Assembly (NCBI GenBank): GCA_964560875.1
Contig: CAZLMW010000039.1
Location: 1 to 62,594 of the forward strand
DNA from: CAZLMW01 sp964560875
Lineage (GTDB): Bacteria > Myxococcota_A > UBA9042
Direction: 5' to 3'
DNA length: 62,594 bases
The position numbers and the translations under genes are program-made. Positions 51,466 through 60,275 of this stretch are shown here, piece by piece; position 1 is the first letter of the stretch; each line of letters starts with the position of its first letter. The notes under the pieces were generated by a model. The model worked only from the letters and a program-made list of their open reading frames with translations, had not been told where the DNA came from and did no database searches.

Positions 51466-53156
51466 ACACGCGTCGCCTGGTCGGCTTGGTTGTCGCGAAC
51501 GTGCGCGGTTCGAAAGCCTCGGTCGCCCTTGCCACGGTCGGGGTCGCGGTCGGTATCGCCTTCTTGAGCTTCTTCGTGGGGCTCGGCGAGGGCCTGCGCG
51601 AACGGGTTCTCAACCGCATCTTTCCCGCCAACCAGCTCGAGTTGGAGCCGCGCGCGGTCCGCATTTTCGGCGTCGAAGGGACTCTTGGCCAGGCTCCACT
51701 CGACGACGTGCGTCTTGGTGCAATCGCAAAGATCGCAGGTGTCCGTCGAGCGGTCGGCAAGCAGAAGAGCGCGTTTCCGGCGCGTCTGTGGGGAGGCAAG
51801 CGACTGCTCGGATTCAACCTGCACGCCGAGGCGTTTTTCGACGGCCTTCCTGCTGGCCTGATGAGGCCCGAGTTGCAGAAGACGGAGGCTCAGCGAGCGA
51901 TCCCGTTGGTGGGCGCTGCGGGCGGTCGCTGCGACGTCGATATCGATTGCAGACCCGGGCAAAGGTGCGTCGACGGGGCCTGCGAGGTCATCGTCTGGTC
52001 GAGATGGTTCGACACGGAGCTCGCAAATTTTCGCTGCGATGCCGACGACGAGTGCCGTCCGGGGCGCGCCTGCGTCGATGGACAATGTCGGTCTTCCGCC
52101 ACGTCCGGGCCGGAGTCCACCGGGAAGGCTCTTGTTCAACGATGTCGACTGCGATCCGACGCGGAACAATGGGCCATTCTCGCCGACAAGTCGCGCGGAC
52201 ACGTCGTGGTGACGTGCGACTCAAACAAGGCCGGCTGCGTTACATCGCGCCGTTGCCCCGAGCCGCAGTATTGCGCGCCCGACCACCCGGGAACGCTCGA
52301 TGGCACGTGTGAATTGCCGGTTCCAACGGTGCTTAATCCGCTCTTGCTCGAGGTCTTCAACTCGGACATGGCGGCCTCGCTAGGGATCGCGAAGATGGCG
52401 TCGACCGACGTCCTGTACGGGGTGCGCTATCACATCAAGATCGGCGACTCGCATTTCACGCAGGACGCGGAGAGACGGCGGCAAATGGTGAAGCAGGCGA
52501 TCGTGGTCGGCTTTTCGGCCAAGGCGCCCGAGCTCGGTGTCGCGATGCCGCTGGAATGGGTTCGCTACTTCAACGCACGACTGGCCGGAAAGGAGAAGGC
52601 TGGGCTCTACGACGCAGTGATTGTTGAAACCGCCAGCAACCAGGTCGTGCCCGGGGTCATCGACGCCGCGGAAGACCTGGGATTTGCGCTTAGTCGTCGG
52701 TCGCGAATCGCTCGTACGTTCGGAACAGTCGTGTTCTTGGTGTACCTGGCGCTGGTGCTCATCGCGCTTGTCGTGCTCGCGGTAGCCGCGCTGAATATCG
52801 CGCAAACTCTGGCGATGCTCGTGCATGAACGACGCCGCGAGATCGCGATTCTGCGAAGCATCGGGGCGAATCGGCGCGCGATTTGGGCGCTTGTTGTCGG
52901 TGAAGCCGTCGCCCTCGGAGCGGTCGGCGGGCTCGTCGGATATGGGCTGGCGTGGGGAGGTGCCGTTGTGGTCGACGCGGTCGCGGCTGAGTTGCTCGCG
53001 GGGATGCCCTTGGTGCCGGAGAGCTTCTTCCTGTTGCCGGCCTGGTTGCCTGCCGTGGCCGTTGTGACGGCGCTGTCGTTCTGCATACTCGGCGCTCTCG
53101 GGCCCGCCCGGCGCGCGACGCGGCTCGACCCGGCAGACGTGCTGTCCCAGGGTTGA
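51462..53156 (+). CDS. FtsX/LolC-type permease with Cys-rich periplasmic insert
   Basis: 564 residues. One transmembrane segment near 22-40, then a periplasmic domain, then three helices from about 420 to 560 (LIALVVLAVAALNIAQTLAM and the typical RRREIAILRSIGANRRAI loop). This is the LolC/E or MacB layout. Inside the periplasmic domain (156-283) are two Dickkopf-type units, CDVDIDCRPGQRCVDGAC and CDADDECRPGRACVDGQC, and more Cys (RCPEPQYC, GTCELP). Such repeats are common in myxobacterial lipoproteins, but I do not know them inside a permease. There is no frame change at the insert. Confidence 0.85.
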   Translation: MNTRRLVGLVVANVRGSKASVALATVGVAVGIAFLSFFVGLGEGLRERVLNRIFPANQLELEPRAVRIFGVEGTLGQAPLDDVRLGAIAKIAGVRRAVGKQKSAFPARLWGGKRLLGFNLHAEAFFDGLPAGLMRPELQKTEAQRAIPLVGAAGGRCDVDIDCRPGQRCVDGACEVIVWSRWFDTELANFRCDADDECRPGRACVDGQCRSSATSGPESTGKALVQRCRLRSDAEQWAILADKSRGHVVVTCDSNKAGCVTSRRCPEPQYCAPDHPGTLDGTCELPVPTVLNPLLLEVFNSDMAASLGIAKMASTDVLYGVRYHIKIGDSHFTQDAERRRQMVKQAIVVGFSAKAPELGVAMPLEWVRYFNARLAGKEKAGLYDAVIVETASNQVVPGVIDAAEDLGFALSRRSRIARTFGTVVFLVYLALVLIALVVLAVAALNIAQTLAMLVHERRREIAILRSIGANRRAIWALVVGEAVALGAVGGLVGYGLAWGGAVVVDAVAAELLAGMPLVPESFFLLPAWLPAVAVVTALSFCILGALGPARRATRLDPADVLSQG

Positions 53157-53211
53157 GTGTGCGGCATCGGGGGGCTACCGCCCGGACTCCATGCTTGCCG
53201 CATCCGTGGCG

Positions 53212-53238
53212 ATTCGAAGGTCTCAGAGACGTTCAAAT
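53212..53238. repeat. dispersed palindrome, single copy
   Basis: A 27-bp copy with one base different from the copy at 22313-22339, in the same orientation. It lies 55 bases after the permease stop. Confidence 0.8.
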
Positions 53239-53291
53239 AGACAGATAAAACGGTCAGTTCGGCCACGTTGGTCGGGCTCTCTGATTTCGGC

Positions 53292-53321
53292 TTGCCAACA
53301 TCCCGGGTGCATCCGTACTCT
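53292..53321 (+). promoter_or_regulatory. candidate promoter of the Cys-rich lipoprotein
   Basis: TTGCCA (53292-53297) and TACTCT (53316-53321) with an 18-base spacer, 26 bases before the start codon at 53348. Confidence 0.4.
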
Positions 53322-53347
53322 TGCGCGTCGTTTTGGCGGAGGATCCC

Positions 53348-55261
53348 ATGTTTAGCCCCCTCGCACGTGCTCTTGTTGTCGCGCTGCTTCCTTTGGCCGC
53401 TGTCGCTCTGAGCGCCTGCGGTGGGGACGGATCCGGGGGCAGCGCAGGAGGCTCTGCCCAGACCTGCAGCTTGGACACCGACTGCCCCAGCGGCCAGAAG
53501 TGCAACAACGGCGTGTGTGGCCAAGGCGGCGGATTCTCAGGTGGCGACGTTGCTTCAAGCTCGGGCGGCGATTCGGTCAACGGCGGCGATGCATCGGCCA
53601 GCAGCAGCTCATCGGGCGGGACCAGCGGCGGAACATCTGGCGGCACGAGCGGCGGATCCTCAGGGGGCACCGACGGCAAACTCTGCGCCGCCTGTCTCAA
53701 GGACTCTGAGTGCGCTTCTGACTTCGGCTGCGTGCTGCTCTTCAACAGCGAAAAGCACAACTTCTGCCTCAAGAAATGCACGTCCGGCGGCGACTGCCAA
53801 GCCGGCTTCTTCTGCACAAAGGCCAACAGCGATTCGGAGCAGAAGTTCTGCGTGCCACCCAACAGCAAATGCGACGGCTGCACCTTGACCGGCTGCAAGA
53901 AGACTCAGAAGTGTGATTACGGCAACTCCCAGGCCGCTCCCAAGTGCGTTGACGCGGGCGGCGAGTGTGCGTCCTGCAAGGTCAGCGGCGACTGTGTGGC
54001 CGGGATGGACTGCCTCGAGGTTGGTGGTTCGAAGGCGTGTGTGCCGTCTTGCCTGAACGGCAAATCGTGCCCCGCCAACTCGACTTGCCAGGACTTCGAC
54101 CTCGGACTGAAGGCCTGTGTCTTCCAGGCAGATTCGTGCTGCTACGGCGCTGCCTGCAAGAAGGCCAGCGCTTGCGACAAATGCCCCGACAAATGCGTTG
54201 CTGGCAAATGCGTCGAGTGCACCAAGGACGACCACTGCAAGGACGGCAAATGCGTCACCAGCAAGAACACCTGTCAGACCAAGAGTTGCCCCCAGGACAA
54301 GCCACACAAACAGCAGGCGACGGGACTGTGCGTCGAGTGCCTCAACGATACCCATTGCGGCGGCAAGAAATGCCTCGGCAACAAGTGCAGCGACGGCGGA
54401 CAGAACAACGAGTGCTCGGTCTGCAAGGATCCGTACCCGGGCTGCGTGCAAATCAACAGCGTGTGGTCATGCGTCGAGTGCGCTACCGACGACGACTGCA
54501 AGAAGAAGAGCGCGGGCACCTGCAGCGCCAAGACGTACACGTGCAGTGGGACTGTTAGCGGCGGCGGTAAGACGAAAGGCACCTGCAAGTCTGACGCCGA
54601 CTGCCCCAAGGGCACGACGGGCTTCGACCTCAAGTGCGATACAGGCACCGGTCTCTGCTACGACAAGAACGGCAAATGCGACAACGTGACAGCGTTCTGC
54701 AACGCCGCGAAGGGCTCCAAGTGCGTGCCCCTGCAGGATATTGCTGGGATGCCTTTCCCCGGCGGCGGTGGCAGCGGCGGGCTTCCGAAAATTCCTGGAC
54801 TGCCCGGTGGTGGCGGCGGCAGCGGCACGCCCAACCCCGGTAGCGGCGGACCCGGTGATGGGGTTTGCACGTGCGGCATCTCAGGCGGCAGCAGCAGCGG
54901 TGGCGGGACCTGCAATTACGATTCGTCGTTCTGCAAGCTGTTCGGCATGGACAAGAAGGGCTGCGACTGCTGCAAGGACGCCAAGTCCAAGGCTTGCACC
55001 GGCGCACTCGGAACGTGCTGCCAGAAGAGCTCTGGCGGCAGCAGTGGCGGCGGCGGCAACCCGCTGCAGTTCCTCGGTCTGCTCGACTGTTTCGCCAAGG
55101 CGCAAACGGGCACCAAGGACCCGGCGTGTTTTGGGGGCAAGACGTGCCTGAACACCAAGTGCCTGACAGAGGCGCTCAGCGGGGGCGGCGGTAGCAGTGG
55201 CGGGTCGACGAAGGGGCCGAAGGGCTACTGTGGTGGCGGTCCCGGCGGCGGCACGCCCTGA
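53348..55261 (+). CDS. large Cys-rich, Gly/Ser-rich lipoprotein
   Basis: 637 residues from ATG 53348, which GGAGG precedes. The signal ends in the lipobox ALSAC. The mature protein has about a dozen Dickkopf-like Cys modules: CSLDTDCPSGQKCNNGVC, CLKDSECASDFGC, CTSGGDCQAGFFC, CKSDADCPKG. They are joined by Gly/Ser runs (GGTSGGTSGGTSGGSSGG), and a second Cys-rich region lies near the C-terminus (CCKDAKSKACTGALGTCC). It is likely on the cell surface, dense in disulfides. Function unknown; the repeats suggest an adhesion or binding surface. It lies just after the transporter run. Confidence 0.85.
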   Translation: MFSPLARALVVALLPLAAVALSACGGDGSGGSAGGSAQTCSLDTDCPSGQKCNNGVCGQGGGFSGGDVASSSGGDSVNGGDASASSSSSGGTSGGTSGGTSGGSSGGTDGKLCAACLKDSECASDFGCVLLFNSEKHNFCLKKCTSGGDCQAGFFCTKANSDSEQKFCVPPNSKCDGCTLTGCKKTQKCDYGNSQAAPKCVDAGGECASCKVSGDCVAGMDCLEVGGSKACVPSCLNGKSCPANSTCQDFDLGLKACVFQADSCCYGAACKKASACDKCPDKCVAGKCVECTKDDHCKDGKCVTSKNTCQTKSCPQDKPHKQQATGLCVECLNDTHCGGKKCLGNKCSDGGQNNECSVCKDPYPGCVQINSVWSCVECATDDDCKKKSAGTCSAKTYTCSGTVSGGGKTKGTCKSDADCPKGTTGFDLKCDTGTGLCYDKNGKCDNVTAFCNAAKGSKCVPLQDIAGMPFPGGGGSGGLPKIPGLPGGGGGSGTPNPGSGGPGDGVCTCGISGGSSSGGGTCNYDSSFCKLFGMDKKGCDCCKDAKSKACTGALGTCCQKSSGGSSGGGGNPLQFLGLLDCFAKAQTGTKDPACFGGKTCLNTKCLTEALSGGGGSSGGSTKGPKGYCGGGPGGGTP

Positions 55262-55264
55262 TCG

Positions 55265-55801
55265 TCAGCGCGATCTACCGCGCGTCCGAGAGGCGCGTTT
55301 TCTCACAGTTTTTCGCGTGGCCTTGCGCAACCGTCGCTTCTTCTTTGATGCGGGTCGGGTCTTGACGCGGCGGCGCGGCTTTGGAGCAGCGCGCTTGGCA
55401 GCGGCCTCCTTCTTGCGGGCAGCGATGCGTGCCTTGCGGTTTTCCCGATACGCAACATAGCGGGCTAGCAGGTCCGGCGTGGACTGGACCAACAGGACTT
55501 GACCCCGCTTGATCTCGGACGTGGACAGCTGATTGACCGCTATTATCTCGTCCACGGACGTTCCGAGCGCCCGAGCGATGTTCGTCAGGCCGACTTCATG
55601 TTCGACTTCCAATGTCAGTCGTTTCGGCGCCTTGCGCGTCGGAATCACCTTGGCTCGCTGGCGGGTATGTTGTCCGCCTGGAACCATCGCTGCGCTTGGC
55701 ATCGAAGGCACAGCGTCGCGGATCTTGTCGCACCCGGTCGCAGCGATGGACGCCGCGGCCAGCACACTCGCAAGAAGACGTAGGCGCCCGCCTAACCGCA
55801 T
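55265..55801 (-). CDS. LysM-domain lipoprotein with basic tail
   Basis: 178 residues from ATG 55801. A hydrophobic signal ends in a lipobox (IAATGC). A LysM-type segment (about 60-110; VEHEVGLTNIARALGTSVDE, LSTSEIKRGQVLLV) would bind peptidoglycan. The C-terminal 65 residues are almost all Arg, Lys, Ala, a tail that may contact anionic cell-wall polymers. The gene converges with the Cys-rich lipoprotein with only 3 bases between stops. Confidence 0.75.
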   Translation of the reverse strand: MRLGGRLRLLASVLAAASIAATGCDKIRDAVPSMPSAAMVPGGQHTRQRAKVIPTRKAPKRLTLEVEHEVGLTNIARALGTSVDEIIAVNQLSTSEIKRGQVLLVQSTPDLLARYVAYRENRKARIAARKKEAAAKRAAPKPRRRVKTRPASKKKRRLRKATRKTVRKRASRTRGRSR

Positions 55802-55926
55802 TCGAACAGACCCCAAGAGGAACGACGACCATTGGCTCAATGCGCGACTGATCGACTTGTGCCGAGGCTAGGTGATCCGGCCGCCCTTTCAATTTTTTTC
55901 GGCTCGCGAAAAGCTCACCGTCCTCG

Positions 55927-56553
55927 ATGACCCAACCCTCCCCACAACCCGAGCCTGTCATGACCACCCCAGCGGTGGTGTCGTTCTACTTGGCCGTCCT
56001 TTGCGCGGCCATTGTCTGGGCTGGCTTCTCAGAGCCCGGGCTCGTCATGCTGTGGCGTCTGCCGGTCGAGGCCTCGGTCCCTGGCTGGGCCGCTGGCATC
56101 GCGACCGGACTCGCGCTTGTCGTCGCGTCGATTATCGCCGAGCCCTTCGTGCCATCGTTGCGGCGGCTCTCCCGCGAAATCCGCCAGGCCGTGGCGCCGA
56201 TAACGACGACGCGCGTTGCCGTCCTCGCGCTCACAAGCGGCATCGCCGAAGAGGCCTTGTTTCGCGGTCCTGTGCAACACAGCTTTGGCTACGTGGTTGC
56301 TTCGGTCCTTTTCGCCCTCCTCCACGGCGGGCTGTCGAAGCGATACATCGCGTGGTCCACGTTTGCCCTGCTCGCGGGCCTCAGTTTTGGATTGCTCGTC
56401 GAGGTGTATCAATCGATTGTCCCGGCCGCCCTCGCCCATGTCGTTGTCAACGGGATCAACTTGGCTAGACTCGCGCGCGCTGACGACGACGATGAACTCG
56501 ACGCCGATCTCCACGATGACGACGCCTCCACTCCGTTCGACGACGGATTCTGA
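55927..56553 (+). CDS. CPBP-family intramembrane protease
   Basis: 208 residues with several transmembrane helices. Motif 1 is AEEALFRGPVQH (Glu 108-109, Arg 113), motif 2 is FALLHGG (His 133), and a third His lies in ALAHVVVNGINL. These are the catalytic residues of CPBP (CAAX-type) proteases. The acidic C-terminus (DDDDELDADLHDDD) is unusual. The substrate is unknown. No ribosome binding site is obvious. Confidence 0.82.
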   Translation: MTQPSPQPEPVMTTPAVVSFYLAVLCAAIVWAGFSEPGLVMLWRLPVEASVPGWAAGIATGLALVVASIIAEPFVPSLRRLSREIRQAVAPITTTRVAVLALTSGIAEEALFRGPVQHSFGYVVASVLFALLHGGLSKRYIAWSTFALLAGLSFGLLVEVYQSIVPAALAHVVVNGINLARLARADDDDELDADLHDDDASTPFDDGF

Positions 56554-56573
56554 ACGCGACAACGGGATGCGAA

Positions 56574-56825
56574 GTGACTGAAGCGGGCTTCCGATACGCT
56601 GGATGGTTCATGCTGGACGTACGTCTGGCAGCGACCTTGGTCGTGATCAGTGTTGCGCTCGGAGTCCTGGTTCTCGCTCTGTGGTTCAAGGGGCGCCGCT
56701 GGGACGAATACGTGGTGGGATTCATCGCCGTTTTCGGCATAAGCCTGCTGGTCGGTGTCCTGGTGACCAACGCGATCGCCGCTTATCCCGCGCTGTCGGT
56801 CGAGACCATATTCCCGGTTCCATAG
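56574..56825 (+). CDS. small two-helix membrane protein
   Basis: 83 residues from GTG 56574 (ATG 56610 is an alternative start). Two hydrophobic helices (AATLVVISVALGVLVLALWF and VVGFIAVFGISLLVGVLVTN) are joined by a short basic loop. It lies 20 bases after the CPBP gene and is probably co-transcribed. Function unknown. Confidence 0.5.
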   Translation: MTEAGFRYAGWFMLDVRLAATLVVISVALGVLVLALWFKGRRWDEYVVGFIAVFGISLLVGVLVTNAIAAYPALSVETIFPVP

Positions 56826-56848
56826 CGACGCCCGCTCGTCGATGCTAT

Positions 56849-56995
56849 ATGGGAACACCGATCCGCCGGTTCGAGCCGGGAACCGTACTGCTGCTGAGCA
56901 ATCCGCCCATCGGGACGCGCAAGAACACGCTTGATGCCAGGCGCGCCGCAGTCGCCGCCAACCTACACTGGCTCCTGCGTCGGGAAGCGGCGTGA
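56849..56995 (+). CDS. possible 48-residue ORF
   Basis: A short frame (MGTPIRRFEPGTVLLLSNPP at its start) just after the small membrane protein. There is no good ribosome binding site and no family match I know. It may be chance. Confidence 0.2.
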   Translation: MGTPIRRFEPGTVLLLSNPPIGTRKNTLDARRAAVAANLHWLLRREAA

Positions 56996-57024
56996 CGTTA
57001 CCTGTTCGGCGCTCTACAAATGTA

Positions 57025-57040
57025 TGAACGTCTCTGAGAC
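57025..57040 (-). repeat. dispersed palindrome, partial copy
   Basis: TGAACGTCTCTGAGAC, a 16-base core copy in the orientation of 39088-39114, in the convergent gap before the DsbA-like gene terminator. Confidence 0.6.
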
Positions 57041-57061
57041 GTGAGATCACGCAAAATGTCA

Positions 57062-57095
57062 GCGGGCCGCGCCGGATGTTCCCGGCGCGGCCCGC
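57062..57095 (-). terminator. hairpin after the triple-DsbA gene
   Basis: GCGGGCCGCGCCGG (57062-57075) and CCGGCGCGGCCCGC (57082-57095) form a perfect 14-bp stem with a 6-base loop, 21 bases past the stop of the minus-strand gene. Only a short T run (ATTTTG) follows on the minus strand. It is most likely a terminator and may work both ways. Confidence 0.6.
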
Positions 57096-57116
57096 GTTCT
57101 CGATCCTCTGCTGCGA

Positions 57117-59117
57117 CTACAGCTTGCCGGCGAGCAGCTTCTTGAACGTGCCGGCGAACGCGTCAGCCGAGAAGCCGGCGCCCGGCTCGTACTTGCGGCC
57201 GTTGATGTATACCGACGGGGTGCCCTGCACGCCGGCCTTGTTGCCGGTCGCCATGGTATCGGCGATCAGCTTCTCGTGACGCTCGCGGTTCTTTTCGACA
57301 TTCGCCCACTTCACGCCGTGCTTCTTCGCGATCTCTTTGATCACGGCCTCACTCAGCTCTCGCTGGCGCGCAAAGAGGTCGTCGTGGACCTTCCAGAACA
57401 GGTCCGAACCACCCTGCTCAAAGGCCTCCTGCGCCATCACGGAAGCCGGCTTGGCCTCTTTGTGGAAGCGCAGCGGGAAGTGTGCGAACACGACCTTCAC
57501 CTTGCCTTTGAAGCGCTTCATCGCCTCCATCACCGGCGTACCAACGCGCGAGCAGTAGGGGCACTGGAAGTCGCTGAATTCGGTCACCACGATCTTGGCA
57601 CGCTTCGGGCCCTTGAAGGGCAGCTTGCTGAGATCCCACTTGTTTTCCTTGCCGTCGAGCTCGGTGAACACCTTCCCCTCAGCAACGATCTTGTTGTACC
57701 AGGCGTCGCCTTTCATGCCTGCGTCGTTGGCCTTCTTGATCTCTTCGTCGATGACCGCCTTGAACACGCCCTTGGGCTGAGCACCGACAACCTTGCGGCC
57801 GTTGATCAGGAAGTTCGGCGTGCCCTGGACCTTGATCGTCGCGGCCATCTCCATGTCCGCCTTGATGCGCGCGTCGGCCGAAGCGTCCTTGCGGTCCTTG
57901 TTGAACTTGTCGACGTCGAGGCCGAGCTCCTTGGCCCAAGCCACGAAGTTGTCCTCGTTAAGCCCACGCTGGTTCTCGAATGCTTTGTCGTGGAACTCCC
58001 AGAACTTGCCCTGCTTCTGCGCCGCGATCGCCGCCTTGTGGGCCGGACCGGCGTTGCGGTGGAAGGGCAGCGGGTGGTGCTTGAACACGACACGGACTTT
58101 GTCGCCGTACTCGTTCTTCACGGCCTTGACGGTGTTGCCACCTCGCGAGCAGAAGGGGCACTCGAAGTCGCTGAACTCGACGATCGTCACGAGCGCTTCG
58201 TCGCTGTTGCCGAGGATGGCGTCGGTCTTCGGGTTGATGACCGCCTTCCAAATCTCGCGGCTCTCGGGCGGGGCTTGGGCGGGTGCATCCGGCTCGGCGG
58301 CAGCTTCGCGTCGCTCTTCACGCTTGGGCGCCACGGGCTTTTCACCCTTGATGAACCACTTGTAGACGTTCGTGCCGGTATCGGAGCCATGCTCGGCCCA
58401 CGCGGCTTCCATCAGCGCGGCACCGGTCTTGCCCGCGTCTTTGTGCTTCTTGGCGGAGGCGAGCGCCTCGTCGACGGCGGACTTGAACGCTTCGTACGGC
58501 TGGGCGCCGGAAAGGAGTTTTCCGTTGATGAAGAATCCGGGTGTGCCGCGGGCGCCGGATGCGTTGGCTGCGGCCTGCTCGCGGTCGACCTGGCGAGCGA
58601 GCGCTGGGTCTTTGAGGTCGGTCTCGAACTGAGCGACGTCGAGCCCGAGCTCCTTGGCCCACTTCTTGAAGTTGTCGTCGGTCAGGCTGCGCTGGTTGGC
58701 GAACATCTTGTCGTGCATCTCCCAGAATTTGCCCTGGCGGTGTGCAGCAAGTGACGCGATCGCGGCCGGCTTGGCGCGATCGTGGAACGACAACGCGTTG
58801 TTCGACCACAAGATACGGACATCGTTGGGGTAGTTCTTGGCGATCTTCTTCAACGTCGGCCCGACGCGGCTGCAGAAGGGGCACTGGAAGTCGCTGATCT
58901 CGATGATCGTGACGGCTGCGTCCTCTTTGCCTTTCGATGGGATGGACTTGGGTACGGCGCTCGCGGCGGCGCCACCTGCCTTCACTTTGACAGGTGCTGC
59001 GCCGGCTTTCTCTGCCGCTGCACCTGCGGCGGATTTGGTCTCTGACGTGTAGTGACCGACGCCGAACGCGACCAGCGCGGCGGCAACAATGGCCAAGAGG
59101 GCGGTTTCCTTTTTCAT
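57117..59117 (-). CDS. exported protein with three tandem DsbA-like thioredoxin domains
   Basis: 666 residues from ATG 59117. An N-terminal transmembrane/signal segment (about 5-22) and an Ala/Lys linker precede three thioredoxin-fold DsbA-type domains. CPFC lies at 79-82 and 320-323, CPYC at 519-522. Each is preceded by SDFQ/E and followed by a cis-Pro loop (GTPGFFING, GTPNFLING, GTPSVYING). The two linkers are Ala/Glu/Pro-rich. It should act in the periplasm as an oxidase or isomerase of disulfides. Three active centres in one chain is unusual. The Cys-rich lipoproteins of this window are plausible substrates. Confidence 0.9.
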   Translation of the reverse strand: MKKETALLAIVAAALVAFGVGHYTSETKSAAGAAAEKAGAAPVKVKAGGAAASAVPKSIPSKGKEDAAVTIIEISDFQCPFCSRVGPTLKKIAKNYPNDVRILWSNNALSFHDRAKPAAIASLAAHRQGKFWEMHDKMFANQRSLTDDNFKKWAKELGLDVAQFETDLKDPALARQVDREQAAANASGARGTPGFFINGKLLSGAQPYEAFKSAVDEALASAKKHKDAGKTGAALMEAAWAEHGSDTGTNVYKWFIKGEKPVAPKREERREAAAEPDAPAQAPPESREIWKAVINPKTDAILGNSDEALVTIVEFSDFECPFCSRGGNTVKAVKNEYGDKVRVVFKHHPLPFHRNAGPAHKAAIAAQKQGKFWEFHDKAFENQRGLNEDNFVAWAKELGLDVDKFNKDRKDASADARIKADMEMAATIKVQGTPNFLINGRKVVGAQPKGVFKAVIDEEIKKANDAGMKGDAWYNKIVAEGKVFTELDGKENKWDLSKLPFKGPKRAKIVVTEFSDFQCPYCSRVGTPVMEAMKRFKGKVKVVFAHFPLRFHKEAKPASVMAQEAFEQGGSDLFWKVHDDLFARQRELSEAVIKEIAKKHGVKWANVEKNRERHEKLIADTMATGNKAGVQGTPSVYINGRKYEPGAGFSADAFAGTFKKLLAGKL

Positions 59118-59264
59118 CTCGATGCTCTTGTGTCGGTGAGGAGGTTCGTGGTCTGGCGCGGTGCCCGAGTCGTCGGCCCGCCTCAGCCTCTCGTTTGCCG
59201 CTTCCGTGGGGAACATCGGGCGCGACGTGGCGGCGGACTATAGAGTTGTGGTATCGGGCGGTCA

Positions 59265-59498
59265 ATGAGCAACGACACACCCCAATCAGCTGGTTCTTGT
59301 CCCCAATGCAAGGGGCCCCGGCGTCTGCGCCGAAGCAACCCGACGTTTCCCTTCTGTTCGGACCGCTGCAAGCTTCTCGACTTGGGCCGTTGGCTCGATG
59401 GCGAGTACCGGATCCCCGTGGGGGCCGGCGTCACCGAGCGAACGATGCCCAGCGCCGACGAGGTTGCAGCGGCTCAAACCCGGGACAAGCCGTCTTGA
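59265..59498 (+). CDS. yacG: YacG-type zinc-binding protein
   Basis: 77 residues. CPQCKG and FCSDRCKLLDLGRWL give the four-Cys zinc site (CxxC...CxxxC) of YacG, which binds GyrB and inhibits gyrase in E. coli. The tail is longer than in the minimal domain. It is divergent from the DsbA-like gene; bases 59118-59264 are the shared control region. Confidence 0.88.
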   Translation: MSNDTPQSAGSCPQCKGPRRLRRSNPTFPFCSDRCKLLDLGRWLDGEYRIPVGAGVTERTMPSADEVAAAQTRDKPS

Positions 59499-59522
59499 TT
59501 CCCGACTTCGATCGATAACCCG

Positions 59523-60275
59523 TCAGGCGCAGCCGGGGCCGGCACGCGATCCCGCGCCATTCCGCTGGATTGCCGCGGCTGCCGACGCATCGAGCGCGCT
59601 GGTGACGTTGCGCACGAGCGTCTGTTCGACGTCATCGAGCGCGGGCGCATCTTTGCCGAGTTCTTCAAGCTCGCGCCACATGCTCGTCATCACGACGCCG
59701 TCCAGCGCACACGCAGTGATGAGATCGAACCCTTCGAGCCGGGGGCACACGTTCAGCGCGAGTCCGTGAAACGACCAACCACGGCGCACGGCGACGCCGA
59801 TCGAGGCGATCTTCTTCGTTTCGTTGACCCAAAGGCCTGCAAATCCCGGTCGCGCACGCGTCGCAAGCCCAAACCCCGCACAGGTGGCCTGCAGCGCCGA
59901 CTCCAGCGTGCGCACGAATGCGGGCAGATCGCCGTGCGGGAATCTCTCCGGCGCGCCGGACAGCCGAGGAAGTTGCACCACTGGATACAGCACCAGCTGG
60001 CCGGGCGCGTGGTACGTGACCGAGCCGCCCCGCGCGACGTCGTGGACTTGCACATCCATCGGCTTGAGACCCGGCACATCGAGCACTCGGCCATGAATGT
60101 GCTCGTGGCCACCGCGTCGTCCCACCGTGATCGTTGGCGGGTGTTGCACCGACAGCAGCACGTCCGGACTATCGGCTGGCCGCGCGACCAGCTTGTCCAT
60201 TCGCGCCAGCGACGTTTGGTAGCTGCACAACCGACGGCCATCGTGGACCATGTCGGCTGGCCGTTCGACGATCAT
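59523..60275 (-). CDS. lipB: octanoyl-ACP:protein octanoyltransferase
   Basis: 250 residues. It transfers octanoate from ACP to lipoyl domains, the first step of protein lipoylation. Motifs are VARGGSVTYHAPGQLVLYPV, the Lys motif KKIASIGVAV and ITACALDG with the catalytic Cys. It overlaps the stop of the RelA/SpoT-like gene by 4 bases (ATGA), so the two are translated together; lipA is not nearby. Confidence 0.92.
   Translation of the reverse strand: MIVERPADMVHDGRRLCSYQTSLARMDKLVARPADSPDVLLSVQHPPTITVGRRGGHEHIHGRVLDVPGLKPMDVQVHDVARGGSVTYHAPGQLVLYPVVQLPRLSGAPERFPHGDLPAFVRTLESALQATCAGFGLATRARPGFAGLWVNETKKIASIGVAVRRGWSFHGLALNVCPRLEGFDLITACALDGVVMTSMWRELEELGKDAPALDDVEQTLVRNVTSALDASAAAAIQRNGAGSRAGPGCA

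Noticed and set aside
53580..53670. Short Gly/Ser-coding DNA repeats that resemble a repeat array
   Set aside because: They are codon repeats inside the lipoprotein gene, irregular in length and without spacers, so not a CRISPR array.
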